Shown piece by piece: positions 43,938-57,074 of a stretch of DNA of 64,000 nt. Every line of letters begins with the position of its first letter. The first letter of the stretch is position 1. Source of the DNA: Chondromyces crocatus (GTDB lineage: Bacteria; Myxococcota_A; Polyangia; Polyangiales; Polyangiaceae); contig NZ_CP012159.1 of assembly GCF_001189295.1 (NCBI RefSeq), positions 1,564,001 through 1,628,000 of the forward strand, given 5' to 3'. The notes below the pieces were generated by a model. The model had not been told where the DNA came from and made no database searches. It saw only the letters and a program-made list of their open reading frames with translations. The position numbers and the translations under genes were made by a program.

Positions 43938-45770
43938 ATGTGCGGGATCGTCGGGTACGTAGGATCCAAGAAGGCGGCGCCGATCATCGTCGAGGGACTC
44001 CGGAAGCTGGAGTACCGCGGGTATGACTCTGCCGGCATCGCCATTCATGATGGGAACGGCATCGAGATCGTGCGGGCGCTTGGCAAGCTGGCCCGACTCA
44101 GTGAGTTGCTGGAGAAGCGTACGCTCGAGGGAACCACGGGCATCGGCCACACGCGGTGGGCTACACACGGCAGACCGAGCGAGGTGAATGCCCATCCTCA
44201 CTCCTCGGGCGTCGTCGCGCTCGTGCACAACGGCATCATCGAGAACTACGTCGCGCTGCGGCAGGAGCTCGAGAAGGAGGGCGTGAAGTTCTCGTCCGAC
44301 ACGGACACCGAGGTCATGGCCCATCTGGTGCATCGTGAGCTGACGCGAGGAGCGAAGCCGCTCTTCAAGGCCGTTCAGCGTGCCCTCGGCCATGTTCACG
44401 GCGCCTATGCCATCGCCGTGGCGAGCCGAGAGGAGCCGGACGTGGTGGTGGTCGCACGCTACGGATCTCCCCTGGTGCTCGGCGTGTGCGAGGGGGAGTC
44501 GCTGTGCGGGAGCGATATCCCCGCGCTGCTGGCCCATACACGGGACATGATCTTCCTCGAGGATGGCGACGTGGCCGAGCTTCGTGCGACGGGCATCCGC
44601 ATCGAAACGGTCACGGGCGAGGAAGTGCAGCGCAAGGTGCGCCGCATCGACTGGAGTCCTGTGATGGCGGAGCGTGGGGGCTACAAGCACTTCATGCTGA
44701 AGGAGATCCACGAGCAGCCGGACGTCGTCGAGGCGACGCTGCGCGGTCGGGTCGATCTCGTGAACGGTGATGTTCATGCGACCGAGATAGGCGTGTCCCC
44801 GGAGCTCGCTCGCGAGATCCGGCGGGTATACATCACGGCCTGCGGCACGAGCCACCATGCAGGGATTGCAGGGCGATACTGGATCGAGCAGCTCGCCAGG
44901 GTGCCGACGGTGGTCGAGCTCGCCAGCGAGGTCCGGTACCGCGACCCGATCTTCTATCCGGACGATCTGGTGATCGCCATCAGCCAGTCCGGCGAGACGG
45001 CCGACACGATCGCGGCGCTCAAGGCGGCGAAGGCGCAGGGGGCCAAGGTGCTGGCGCTCTGCAATGTGGTCGACAGTGCCATCCCCCGCGCTTCAGATGG
45101 CGCGCTCTATACCCACGCCGGGCCGGAGATCGGCGTCGCCTCGACGAAATGCTTCACCACGCAGCTCGCGGCGTTGCTGATGCTCGCGGTTTACCTGGGG
45201 CGACGTCGCGGAACGCTCGACGAGGGGCGCGCCCGCGAGACGCTGCAAGCGCTCTGGGAGATTCCCAACCAGATGCGTGATGTGCTCGGGGACGCGGACT
45301 ACGTGCACGCCATCGCCAAGAAGATGACGCACGCCAAGGACGTGCTCTTCCTCGGCCGCGGGCTGGGCTTCCCGATCGCGCTGGAGGGAGCGCTCAAGCT
45401 CAAGGAGATCTCGTACGCCCACGCCGAGGGCTACGCGGCAGGCGAGATGAAGCACGGCCCCATCGCACTCATCGACGAGACCTTGCCGGTGGTGGTGATC
45501 TGCCCGCGTGACGCGCATTTCGACAAGACGGTCTCCAACCTGGAGGAGGTGCGTGCCCGGGAGGGACAGGTGATCGCCATCGCCACCAAGGGGGACGAGC
45601 AGATCCTCGAGAAGTCGCAGTATCAGGTGTGGCTGCCCAAGGTGCGTGACGAGGTGCTGCCGCTCCTGACGGTGCTCCCGTTGCAGCTCATCGCCTATTA
45701 CGTGGCCCATCTGAAGGGCAACGACGTGGACCAGCCGAGGAACCTCGCCAAGACGGTGACGGTGGAGTAG
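43938..45770 (+). CDS. glmS: glutamine--fructose-6-phosphate aminotransferase
   Basis: GlmS makes glucosamine-6-phosphate, the entry to UDP-GlcNAc for peptidoglycan and lipopolysaccharide. The 610 residues start MCGIVGYVGSK, with Cys2 as the N-terminal nucleophile. The glutaminase domain shows GHTRWATHG and HNGIIENY. Two SIS domains follow, with CGTSHHAGIAGRYWIE, SQSGETADT, STKCFTTQ and the HAEGYAAGEMKHGPIAL loop; the end is KTVTVE. ATG 43938 is preceded by GAGGTGAGG at proper spacing. The upstream region carries no clear glmS ribozyme, as expected outside Firmicutes. Confidence 0.97.
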   Translation: MCGIVGYVGSKKAAPIIVEGLRKLEYRGYDSAGIAIHDGNGIEIVRALGKLARLSELLEKRTLEGTTGIGHTRWATHGRPSEVNAHPHSSGVVALVHNGIIENYVALRQELEKEGVKFSSDTDTEVMAHLVHRELTRGAKPLFKAVQRALGHVHGAYAIAVASREEPDVVVVARYGSPLVLGVCEGESLCGSDIPALLAHTRDMIFLEDGDVAELRATGIRIETVTGEEVQRKVRRIDWSPVMAERGGYKHFMLKEIHEQPDVVEATLRGRVDLVNGDVHATEIGVSPELAREIRRVYITACGTSHHAGIAGRYWIEQLARVPTVVELASEVRYRDPIFYPDDLVIAISQSGETADTIAALKAAKAQGAKVLALCNVVDSAIPRASDGALYTHAGPEIGVASTKCFTTQLAALLMLAVYLGRRRGTLDEGRARETLQALWEIPNQMRDVLGDADYVHAIAKKMTHAKDVLFLGRGLGFPIALEGALKLKEISYAHAEGYAAGEMKHGPIALIDETLPVVVICPRDAHFDKTVSNLEEVRAREGQVIAIATKGDEQILEKSQYQVWLPKVRDEVLPLLTVLPLQLIAYYVAHLKGNDVDQPRNLAKTVTVE

Positions 45771-45821
45771 CGGCGAAGAGCGACTCTGCAGATCCGCTCG
45801 TGCCGGGTATCCTCCCCGGCC

Positions 45822-49727
<3,906 letters not shown>

Positions 49728-49807
49728 ACCCCCGCTTATCACACCGTCGTGCCGTCCAGGTCACGCGGAGCTTGACCAGCCGACGACGCTTTGCCATGTT
49801 GCGCCGC

Positions 49808-49894
49808 GGAGAGGTGACCGAGAGGCCGAAGGTGCCTGATTCGAAATCAGGTGTACCCGCAAGGGTACCGCGGGTTCGAATCCCGCTCTCTCCG
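49808..49894 (+). tRNA. tRNA-Ser (anticodon CGA)
   Basis: The 87-base gene has the acceptor arm GGAGAGG/TCTCTCC with discriminator G, the anticodon arm CCTGA-TTCGAAA-TCAGG (anticodon CGA, reading UCG), a long variable arm (TGTACCCGCAAGGGTAC) and the T arm GCGGGTTCGAATCCCGC. The 3' end continues CCG, so the final A of CCA is not encoded. Confidence 0.95.
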
Positions 49895-50006
49895 CCGTCG
49901 TCGGCAGTCGAATTTCTGCTGGTTCACACGTCTTCCTCACCGCGACCCTGATCCAGGGAGGTGGTGTCGGAAAGGGGAGCCAGCAGGGTTTGGCGTGCTG
50001 TGTTCT

Positions 50007-50094
<88 letters not shown>

Positions 50095-50199
50095 TCGCTG
50101 GTGTTCAGATCGCTGACGTTGGTTCTGGACGTCAGGTTCTGCCCGGGGGCGCCTGGTAGTTCGTTGTCACGCTGACGTGACCAGCCTACCGTTTGCATT

Positions 50200-51204
50200 A
50201 TGCGCGTGGTTCTCTTGGGAATGCTCCTGGCCACTGCTGTCGGCGTGGCGGTGAGCTGCACGCTGAACACGGATGGGACTGCAAACCCATTCGGCGGCAG
50301 CACGTCGACGGGACTGGCGGGTGGCGGAGGAGCAGGGGGCGCTGGCGGAAGCGGCGTCTGCACCTGCAGCGCAGATACGGCGTGCGCAACCTACCAATGC
50401 GTGGACGGAACGTGCCGTGTGACGTTCGCCCCCGAGGGCACGCCGGTCATGGGGACGCCCGTCGGTGACTGCCAGGACGTGGTCTGTGGCTCCTCGGGTG
50501 TGCCGATCTCGAAGGTGAACGACGAGGATGTTCCCGACGACGGGAACGAGTGCACGGTCGACAGCTGCGTCAACGGCGTGCCGCTCCATGTGGCCGAGGC
50601 CGATGGCAGCGTGTGCGGCGTGGATCAGAGCCTTCGTTGCGTGAGCGGTACGTGCACCGGTTGTGGAGACGATGCTCAGTGCCAGCAGATGAACGAGTGC
50701 ATGGTGCCGCGTTGTGAGAATTTCGCCTGCGTCGGCGTCCCGAAGCCCAGCGGAACGCCGGTGAGCAACGACAGTCCGACGGACTGCAGGAAGATAGAGT
50801 GCAACGGAGCGGGGCAGACCGTGGTCGTGGCGGCTCCTGAGGATACCCCGGATGATGGCAACCCGTGCACGGCAGACAGCTGCGTCGGGATGACGCCCAC
50901 GTTCACGCCACGACCCGATGGCGACTCCTGTCCCTCCAACCGAGTCTGCCATGCAGGGAACTGCGTGGCGTGCATCCAAGACAGCCACTGCACGACGCAG
51001 ATGACGTGCCGTGTCGCCGTGTGCAATGTGAATACCTGTGGTGTGGAACCCGCTCCCGATGGCACGCCATGCGGGTCGAGTGGGATGAATGTCTGTTGCA
51101 TGGGGAGCTGCGATCCCACGTGTCCGGACGCTGGAGGAGCAGGCGGCGCGGGAGGAGCAGGCGGTGGGGGGATGGGTGGCGCGGGCGCAGCGTCGGGTCG
51201 TTGA
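50200..51204 (+). CDS. Cys-rich 'DDGN' lipoprotein
   Basis: The product has 334 residues. The signal is MRVVLLGMLLATAVGVAVSC, with lipobox AVSC. A Gly/Ala linker ([12 protein letters not shown]) precedes about 30 cysteines. Repeated blocks of the kind PDDGNECTVDSCVNGVP and PDDGNPCTADSCVGMTP are separated by CTGCGDDAQC-type pairs, and a second Gly/Ala tail ends the protein. Such disulphide-rich lipoproteins are abundant and of unknown function in Sorangiineae. It should be displayed at the outer surface. Confidence 0.85.
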   Translation: MRVVLLGMLLATAVGVAVSCTLNTDGTANPFGGSTSTGLAGGGGAGGAGGSGVCTCSADTACATYQCVDGTCRVTFAPEGTPVMGTPVGDCQDVVCGSSGVPISKVNDEDVPDDGNECTVDSCVNGVPLHVAEADGSVCGVDQSLRCVSGTCTGCGDDAQCQQMNECMVPRCENFACVGVPKPSGTPVSNDSPTDCRKIECNGAGQTVVVAAPEDTPDDGNPCTADSCVGMTPTFTPRPDGDSCPSNRVCHAGNCVACIQDSHCTTQMTCRVAVCNVNTCGVEPAPDGTPCGSSGMNVCCMGSCDPTCPDAGGAGGAGGAGGGGMGGAGAASGR

Positions 51205-51607
51205 CGCGAGCAGATTGCTACCTCCGGGCAGGTCCGGTGGGGCTTCCCATCGCGGCAGCGTGATGGACGTGTCGAGAGCGATGCTTCCCACCCGCGGGTA
51301 GCGCCAGTTCCGAGTCCGCCCTTGCACCGCTTCCAACCCCGAGTGGGGGCGGCGTGTCGCAGGGCTCTAGGTCCTTGTTTCGCCAGAGGGGGGGCTAGGC
51401 GGCGTTCGACGGCCTCGAGACAGAGAGCCCGAGACCGAACCGTCGAAGCCAGCCTGTGGGGGGACGGGTCATGGTGCTGGGGGAGCTGAACGCCTGCTCC
51501 TGCTGCATTGGCGCGCCTTCCCGTCTATGAAGAGGACTTCCGACGGCATGCCCGCGCGCGAGCCGCAGGATCCAGGTCAAATGACTCCACCCTCCCCTGG
51601 GCGGGCC
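51205..51607. other. gap before the ribosomal promoter, no supported gene
   Basis: Short open frames on both strands have no recognisable domain. I see no repeat or RNA gene here. Confidence 0.5.
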
Positions 51608-51636
51608 TTGACAGGCTGGAGCCTGGCTTGTACAAG
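51608..51636 (+). promoter_or_regulatory. sigma70-type promoter of rplM-rpsI
   Basis: A perfect -35 TTGACA (51608-51613), a 17-base spacer and -10 TACAAG (51631-51636) lie about 95 bases before rplM. A perfect 12-base palindrome, CCAGACGTCTGG (51709-51720), sits just before the start; it overlaps the GGAG ribosome binding site (51719-51722) and could form a leader structure affecting L13 translation. Confidence 0.65.
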
Positions 51637-51732
51637 TGGCGCCCCTTTTCGGCCGTTGCTTTCTGGCCACCCAGGGGGTCCTTGCGCGGAGCGCCGCGCC
51701 CCTAGCCCCCAGACGTCTGGAGTTGTCGCGCG

Positions 51733-52197
51733 ATGAATCCCGAGCCCAAGTCCTACTCCGCCAAGCCCGCAGAGGCGCGCGCGGCGCGCCGCTGGTGGGT
51801 GATCGACGCCGAGGGTAAGCCTCTCGGCCGTCTCGCCAGCCGCATTGCAACGGTGCTGCGTGGCAAGGACAAGCCCACGTTCACGCCCCACGTGGACACC
51901 GGTGACTTCGTCATTGTCGTCAATGCCCAGAAAGTTCTTCTGACGGGCCGCAAGCTCGAGCAGAAGCAGTACGTGCGGCACAGCGGCGAGCCGGGCGGCT
52001 TCCGCACCGTCCCCTACGAGCTGGTCCTGGAGCGCAAGCCCGAGCTGCCGATCACCAAGGCAGTCAAGGGAATGCTCCCCAAGAACACGCTGGGTCGAGA
52101 AATCCTGACCAAGCTGAAGGTCTACGGAGGCCCCGACCATCCCCACGCCGCGCAGCAGCCGCAGCCCCTGCCCTGGCCTGGGCAGAGCAACCAGTAG
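51733..52197 (+). CDS. rplM: 50S ribosomal protein L13
   Basis: This is a large-subunit protein that is early in 50S assembly. The 154 residues contain the family core [43 protein letters not shown] and [37 protein letters not shown]. The N-terminus is a few residues longer than usual and the tail [10 protein letters not shown] is slightly extended. It is followed after 37 bases by rpsI, the usual order. Confidence 0.97.
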   Translation: MNPEPKSYSAKPAEARAARRWWVIDAEGKPLGRLASRIATVLRGKDKPTFTPHVDTGDFVIVVNAQKVLLTGRKLEQKQYVRHSGEPGGFRTVPYELVLERKPELPITKAVKGMLPKNTLGREILTKLKVYGGPDHPHAAQQPQPLPWPGQSNQ

Positions 52198-52234
52198 CTG
52201 AACCCTTCTGCCCCCACCCAAGCTGAGCGAAGCC

Positions 52235-52627
52235 ATGGCTGACTCGAGAACGTACGCCACCGGGAAGCGCAAGACCGCCGTCGCGCGTGTCTTTCTGGTC
52301 CCCGGCACCGGGAACATCACCGTCAACACCCGCACCGCGGAAGACTACTTCGTCCGTGAGACCAACCGGATGGTCATGCGGCAGTCGTTGGAGCTCCTGG
52401 AGCTCATCGACCAGTACGACGTCGCCGCGACGGTCGCCGGCGGGGGACACAGCGCCCAAGCCGAAGCGATGCGACACGGCATCGCCCGAGCACTGTGCGA
52501 AATCGATCCGGAGCGTCGCTCCTCGCTGAAGCGTGCTGGGTTCCTGACGCGAGATGCTCGCAAGAAGGAGCGCAAGAAGTACGGTCAGCCGGGCGCACGC
52601 AAGCGCTTCCAGTACTCGAAGCGCTGA
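52235..52627 (+). CDS. rpsI: 30S ribosomal protein S9
   Basis: The product has 130 residues with [52 protein letters not shown] and the conserved C-terminal [16 protein letters not shown], whose tail reaches the P-site tRNA. It is the second gene of the rplM operon. A strong intrinsic terminator follows. Confidence 0.97.
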   Translation: MADSRTYATGKRKTAVARVFLVPGTGNITVNTRTAEDYFVRETNRMVMRQSLELLELIDQYDVAATVAGGGHSAQAEAMRHGIARALCEIDPERRSSLKRAGFLTRDARKKERKKYGQPGARKRFQYSKR

Positions 52628-52650
52628 GCGACTCGAGTTCGTCCTTCCAG

Positions 52651-52686
52651 AGCCGACCGTTGCATGCGGTCGGCTTTGACGTTTTG
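52651..52686 (+). terminator. intrinsic terminator of rplM-rpsI
   Basis: A perfect nine-base stem AGCCGACCG/CGGTCGGCT (52651-52659 and 52667-52675) around TTGCATG is followed by TTGACGTTTTG. The position, 24 bases after the rpsI stop, fits a rho-independent terminator. The remaining gap to 52919 shows nothing. Confidence 0.85.
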
Positions 52687-52919
52687 TCTCCCGGTCATCG
52701 CTGAACCAGCCACGACTGGGCTCGGCGAGACGACAGAGGTCGAGAGGACTCTTCCGCCAGAGCGACTCTTCACCGACTGAGCGGAGGCGCTCCTCTCGGT
52801 TCCTCCCCCATGCGCGAGGACCGAGGCGACAGCACGTGCTCAATGTGCGTGAGGGCGAGGTGGATCAGGCCTGAAACGACGACGTGGTGGGGCGCCCAAA
52901 GGAATCGGGGACCTGGGCC

Positions 52920-54905
52920 TCACTTCGGGGTCGTTTTCAGGTCGGCGCCTTTGATCATCTCGCCACCTTCATCGTCATCCGTCGCGTCCCCAGGATCTCC
53001 TGCTGCTGGATCCTGGCCAGCGGGCGGCGGAGAGGGCGTGTTCGGCGCTGCTTCCGCGGTCGGCTCAGCCGCCGACGGGGATCCTTCAGGTTGGTCCGAG
53101 GGAGGCTCGCTCCCTCCCCCTGTCTTGGCCGGCTCGGGCGGAGGCGCTTCAGGCGGAGGCTCGGGCAGTGGGATCGCGTCGATCCGTTTGTCCAGCGCCT
53201 CTTTGGCCGCCAGAAAGGCTGCTTTGTCGACAGGCGGGACAGGCCTTTCGCCGTCCATTTGAAGCGTCAACGCGTCGAAGTACTTCCCATCCCGCTTCGC
53301 GGTGAAGTGCAGGTGAGGCCCCGTCGAGCGTCCCGTCGTTCCGACATAACCGACCTGTTGATGGGTCCCCACCTTGTCCCCGACCTTCAGTCCGGGCAGG
53401 AACTTGGACATGTGGGCGTACCCCGTGGTGACGCCGTTGGGGTGCTTGACCGTCACCAGGTTCCCGCTGGGGCCTGCAGGCCCGATGAACTCCACCACGC
53501 CCCGGTAAGCTGCGTAGATCGGCGTGCCGGAAGGCGCACCGAAATCGGTGCCGGTGTGGGGCATGGGCTTCTTCAAGATCGGATGGAGCCGCTTCGGGTT
53601 GAAGTGCGACGTGACCGGCGCCCCGGGAACAGGAAGCCGCCATCCTCCCGAGTGCGGCTGACGTCCGCGATCATCGAAGTATCCCTTCGCCTCCTGACCC
53701 GTGAACCAGTACGCGCGCACTGGCTTCTCCTCCGGGTCGACGGGGCGGTACTCCAGCGCCACGACTTTCTTGTATTTCGAGAACAATCCGAGGGCCGTTT
53801 CCTCGGTGAGGATGAGGCGGACCGTGCCTCCCTCCTTGAAGCTCTCCGTCGAGACGCGTCCGTTGAGCGCCTCGTCGATGACGTCGAGGAGTCCGTCTTC
53901 CAGGCCTGCGTACCGGTAGGACGCCGCCAGGTCCTTGCCCACGTAGAAGGAGGCGACCACCTCTTCCTCGGCAATTTTCATGTCGAGCTGCGTGCCCGCG
54001 AGCATGCCGTTCGCATCTTCACGCGCCTGGAACACCTCGCTCGGTGTCACCTCGTATTCGAAGGCGCGAATCTTCCGCGTGCCGCGGTCCATCGCCACCG
54101 TGAAGCGATCTTTGCGCCCGCTCTTGTCGAACTTGCGGACACCTTCGAAGGCCTTGAGGATCCGGTAGACCTGCGCCTTCGGTACATCCTTCTCGCCGAG
54201 GGCCACGACGAACGAGCGACGCTCCATCGTGTCGCTCACGATGAGCATCGAGCTGTCCTTGGCGAGCTCGCTGATCCGCCAGGGGCCAGGAACCGGCGTG
54301 CGCTGTTTCTTGGGGGGAGCCGTCGGCGCGGTGGCGTTCGGCTTCGAAGGGAGCGACAGGTCCTTCAGGTGATCGGCGACGAGGGCCCGCTCGTCGCGAA
54401 CGGGGACGACCTGGATCAACAGCGCCACGACCGACGTGACCGTCGCGAGCCCGAAGAGCCCACCAAAGATGGCCGTCATGCGCGGCGACAGGTGCATGGC
54501 GGCAGCGGGTCGCGTCAGCGGTGGGATGCGGTTTGGCTCCGGCGTGGTGTCGGAGCCGTGCCCTCCACCGTGACCTGCTGACCCTCCCGACGACGTACGT
54601 GACGACGGCCCGAGTCCAGACGACGTCTGGGGTCCGCCTACAGGTGTCCGTGGCGTTGGTGTGAAGGCAGGCGGTCCTGCTCCTTCGAGCATCCTCCCTG
54701 CAAACGACGGGCGCGACACGGGCGCAGACGGCGCGGCCGTTGGCGTCTCGATACGACGACCTGCGGACGCCGAGGTCGGCTGCCAGCCAGGAGCGCGCGG
54801 TGCGACGTCCTCGTCCGTGTTCTCGATCTGCCGCGCCGAGCTGTCGGCATCGGCGTCGGCAGGACCGGATCCCGCTCGTGAAAGCGGAGATGCTGAGTTC
54901 CGCAC
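52920..54905 (-). CDS. M23 (LytM-type) metallopeptidase with cytoplasmic Pro-rich N-terminus
   Basis: The product has about 661 residues from GTG 54905; TTG 54941 is an alternative, and the true start is uncertain. Residues about 1-135 are a Ser/Pro/Gly-rich disordered region. One TM helix (MTAIFGGLFGLATVTSVVALLI) follows, then a periplasmic helical/beta region with SELAKDSSMLIVSDTMERRSF and YRILKAFEGVRKFDK. An M23 domain carries the zinc ligands in HTGTDFGAPSGTP and GPHLHF. The Pro/Glu-rich tail is acidic. It should bind or cut peptidoglycan cross-bridges, possibly during division or elongation. It is divergent from the TPR gene. Confidence 0.88.
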   Translation of the reverse strand: MRNSASPLSRAGSGPADADADSSARQIENTDEDVAPRAPGWQPTSASAGRRIETPTAAPSAPVSRPSFAGRMLEGAGPPAFTPTPRTPVGGPQTSSGLGPSSRTSSGGSAGHGGGHGSDTTPEPNRIPPLTRPAAAMHLSPRMTAIFGGLFGLATVTSVVALLIQVVPVRDERALVADHLKDLSLPSKPNATAPTAPPKKQRTPVPGPWRISELAKDSSMLIVSDTMERRSFVVALGEKDVPKAQVYRILKAFEGVRKFDKSGRKDRFTVAMDRGTRKIRAFEYEVTPSEVFQAREDANGMLAGTQLDMKIAEEEVVASFYVGKDLAASYRYAGLEDGLLDVIDEALNGRVSTESFKEGGTVRLILTEETALGLFSKYKKVVALEYRPVDPEEKPVRAYWFTGQEAKGYFDDRGRQPHSGGWRLPVPGAPVTSHFNPKRLHPILKKPMPHTGTDFGAPSGTPIYAAYRGVVEFIGPAGPSGNLVTVKHPNGVTTGYAHMSKFLPGLKVGDKVGTHQQVGYVGTTGRSTGPHLHFTAKRDGKYFDALTLQMDGERPVPPVDKAAFLAAKEALDKRIDAIPLPEPPPEAPPPEPAKTGGGSEPPSDQPEGSPSAAEPTAEAAPNTPSPPPAGQDPAAGDPGDATDDDEGGEMIKGADLKTTPK

Positions 54906-55026
54906 CCGCAAGTGCCTATCAAGGCGCGGGCCCGGCCGCAACCGCCGTTCCCTGGGACCCCTCGGCGCTTGATCGTGAGAGGAAACCAGAGCCGACCTTC
55001 GCCCCCCTCGCGTAAGCTACGGCGCC

Positions 55027-55875
55027 ATGGATGACCGGCTCAAGCAGCTTCTGATCCTGGGCAGGGAGCATTATGACCGGCGCGAGTACGAGCTTGCGGA
55101 GAAGGCTCTCCGGCAGGTCCTCGAGCACACCGATCATTACGCCGACGTCCACAACATGCTCGCCGTCATCCTGCACGATCGTGGAGATTTTCTGGGCGCG
55201 GAGCGTCACTTCGAACGCGCCGTTGAGCTGAATCCGAACTACACCGAAGCCCTCCTGAACCTGGCTGTCACCTACAACGATCTCGGCAAGTACGACGCTG
55301 CGCGGCTCGTCTACGCACGCATCCGGCGAAGTGATGGCCAGCCAGGCGTCCTGGACCCTTTCGCGCGCGGCAAGATCGCCAACATGCACGCCGACGTCGC
55401 GCAGGCCTACCTGGACGCAGGCTGCCGAGCCGAGGCCGTCGCAGAGCTCAAGCGGGCGGTGGCGCTGTGTCCGACGTACGCAGACCTCCAGGTCCGGCTC
55501 GGGAATCTCTACCGGGACACGGGCAACCTCGCGCTCGCTCGCGAGAGCTACGAGGCGGCCCGCAACGCCAATCCCCGCTTCGCTCCTGCCCGTGTGCTTC
55601 TCGGCGTGACGTTCCTCTCTCTGGGTCAGACGGATCAGGCGGTCGTCGAGTGGCGTGAGGCGCTCTCCATCGACCCCGAGAACAAAAGCGCGAAGCTCTA
55701 CCTGCGCATGGTGGAGGGGCAGCGCAACGCCCGCTTGCGCTCGACCTCCTCGGTCCCGGCGCCGATCCCCGAGGGGCGGAGCGAGGCGCGCGCGTCGGAC
55801 ATCGATCTCTCCGATGCCGTCGCTCAGGCGGCGCCGCTGGGTGGGCCGACACAGGGGCGAGAGGGCGGCGACTGA
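55027..55875 (+). CDS. TPR repeat protein
   Basis: The product has 282 residues and no signal peptide. At least six TPR motifs cover residues 8-225, for example REHYDRREYELAEKALRQVL, AERHFERAVELNPNYTEALL and GNLYRDTGNLALARESYEAA. The C-terminal 50 residues are charged and probably disordered. It starts the run that continues with the DUF2062-methyltransferase gene two bases later and uvrC, so all three are probably transcribed together. It likely acts as a protein-interaction scaffold; the partner is unknown. Confidence 0.88.
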   Translation: MDDRLKQLLILGREHYDRREYELAEKALRQVLEHTDHYADVHNMLAVILHDRGDFLGAERHFERAVELNPNYTEALLNLAVTYNDLGKYDAARLVYARIRRSDGQPGVLDPFARGKIANMHADVAQAYLDAGCRAEAVAELKRAVALCPTYADLQVRLGNLYRDTGNLALARESYEAARNANPRFAPARVLLGVTFLSLGQTDQAVVEWREALSIDPENKSAKLYLRMVEGQRNARLRSTSSVPAPIPEGRSEARASDIDLSDAVAQAAPLGGPTQGREGGD

Positions 55876-55877
55876 CC

Positions 55878-57074
55878 GTGGCCAGATTCTCCCTGTTGCG
55901 GGAGGAAGCACGCAGGGCCTGGCGGGAGCTACGCGGAAGCGAACTCTCACCCGAGCGCGGCGCCGCCGCCGTGGCCATCGGCCTGTTCATCGGTTCTCAA
56001 CCGATCTTCGGCTGCCACACCCCCCTGGTGCTTCTCCTGTGCTTCTGGTGGCGACTCGATGCCGCCATCGCCTGGGTCGCTGCGAACATCTCGAACCCAT
56101 TCTTCGCTCCGGCGCTCTTGACCGCCGAAGTGCAGGTGGGTGCCTTTCTGAAGAACGGGGAGATCCTGCGCCTCGACGAGGCCGTGAGCCACGAGGACGC
56201 CTGGGCTCAGTTCGCGGGCTACATGTTCCTGGGGGCCCCGGCCGTTGGCCTCGGGCTGGCCATCCTCGGCGCGAGCATCACCTGGAGCGTGGTGTCCCTG
56301 CGCCGCCGCTTCGTCACGAGCGCCGCCCGAGGGCCCAGCCCGTACCGGCTACCCGACGATGCGCCGGTGTGGTTCAAGGCCGTGGAGCGCATCGCCTCCC
56401 GCTACTGTCCAGAGCGAGGCTATTCCGCCGCGCAGCGAGCTCGTTTTCACTACACGCGCATCAAGCTGGTCAGCGATCCTGTTGCGAAGCTCGTGGCCGA
56501 CATCGCCGGAGAACAGCCTGGCGCGCTCGGTGAGGTCCTGGACATCGGGACGGGGGCCGGACAGCTTCCCCTGCTCCTGCTCGATCTCGGACGCGCGACC
56601 AGGGTGCGTGGGTTCGACTGGGACGAGGCCAAGATCGCGGACGCTCAGCGCGCGGCGGCCGGGCTTCCTGCCGAGATGTGGAGAGCGGACGCTCGGGAAG
56701 CCGAGCTGGGCATGGCCGATACCGTCTTGCTGATCGATCTGCTCCATTATTTCCGAGTGGATGAGCAAGACCGGATCCTCCAGCGCGCGGCGGCAGCCGT
56801 CCGTGCTGGGGGGCGTCTCATCGTGCGAGAGGCTGATCCGAGCCGTCGCCTCCGCAGCGTGATGACCGCGATTGAAGAGGCCATCTTCACCGTTCTCCGG
56901 TGGAACCGGGGCGAGCGCATCCGCTTCCGACATCCCAAGGAGTACGTGGAGCAGCTCGAGGCGCTGGGGTTCCAGTGCGACGTCCGTGCCGCGTGGGGGA
57001 AGACGCCTTTCTCCAACGTGCTCATTCTGGCCACGCGCCCCGCGGAGGAGGTGGGCGCCCAGCATCCATGCTAG
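55878..57074 (+). CDS. DUF2062-class I methyltransferase fusion
   Basis: The product has 398 residues from GTG 55878, two bases after the TPR stop. Residues about 1-145 form a DUF2062 membrane domain with helices GAAAVAIGLFIGSQPIFGCHTPL, AAIAWVAANISNPFFAPALL and GLGLAILGASITWSVVSL. Residues about 165-390 are a class I SAM methyltransferase with motif I VLDIGTGAGQLPLLLLDLG, acidic loop DWDEAKI, motif IV TVLLIDLLHYF and a C-terminal FSNVLILATRP. A membrane-bound methyltransferase of a lipid or lipid-linked product is plausible. Its stop overlaps the uvrC start by seven bases. Confidence 0.9.
   Translation: MARFSLLREEARRAWRELRGSELSPERGAAAVAIGLFIGSQPIFGCHTPLVLLLCFWWRLDAAIAWVAANISNPFFAPALLTAEVQVGAFLKNGEILRLDEAVSHEDAWAQFAGYMFLGAPAVGLGLAILGASITWSVVSLRRRFVTSAARGPSPYRLPDDAPVWFKAVERIASRYCPERGYSAAQRARFHYTRIKLVSDPVAKLVADIAGEQPGALGEVLDIGTGAGQLPLLLLDLGRATRVRGFDWDEAKIADAQRAAAGLPAEMWRADAREAELGMADTVLLIDLLHYFRVDEQDRILQRAAAAVRAGGRLIVREADPSRRLRSVMTAIEEAIFTVLRWNRGERIRFRHPKEYVEQLEALGFQCDVRAAWGKTPFSNVLILATRPAEEVGAQHPC

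Noticed and set aside
51395-51850. Minus-strand open frame over the rplM promoter region
   Set aside because: It overlaps the promoter and the rplM start in antisense and has no protein features.
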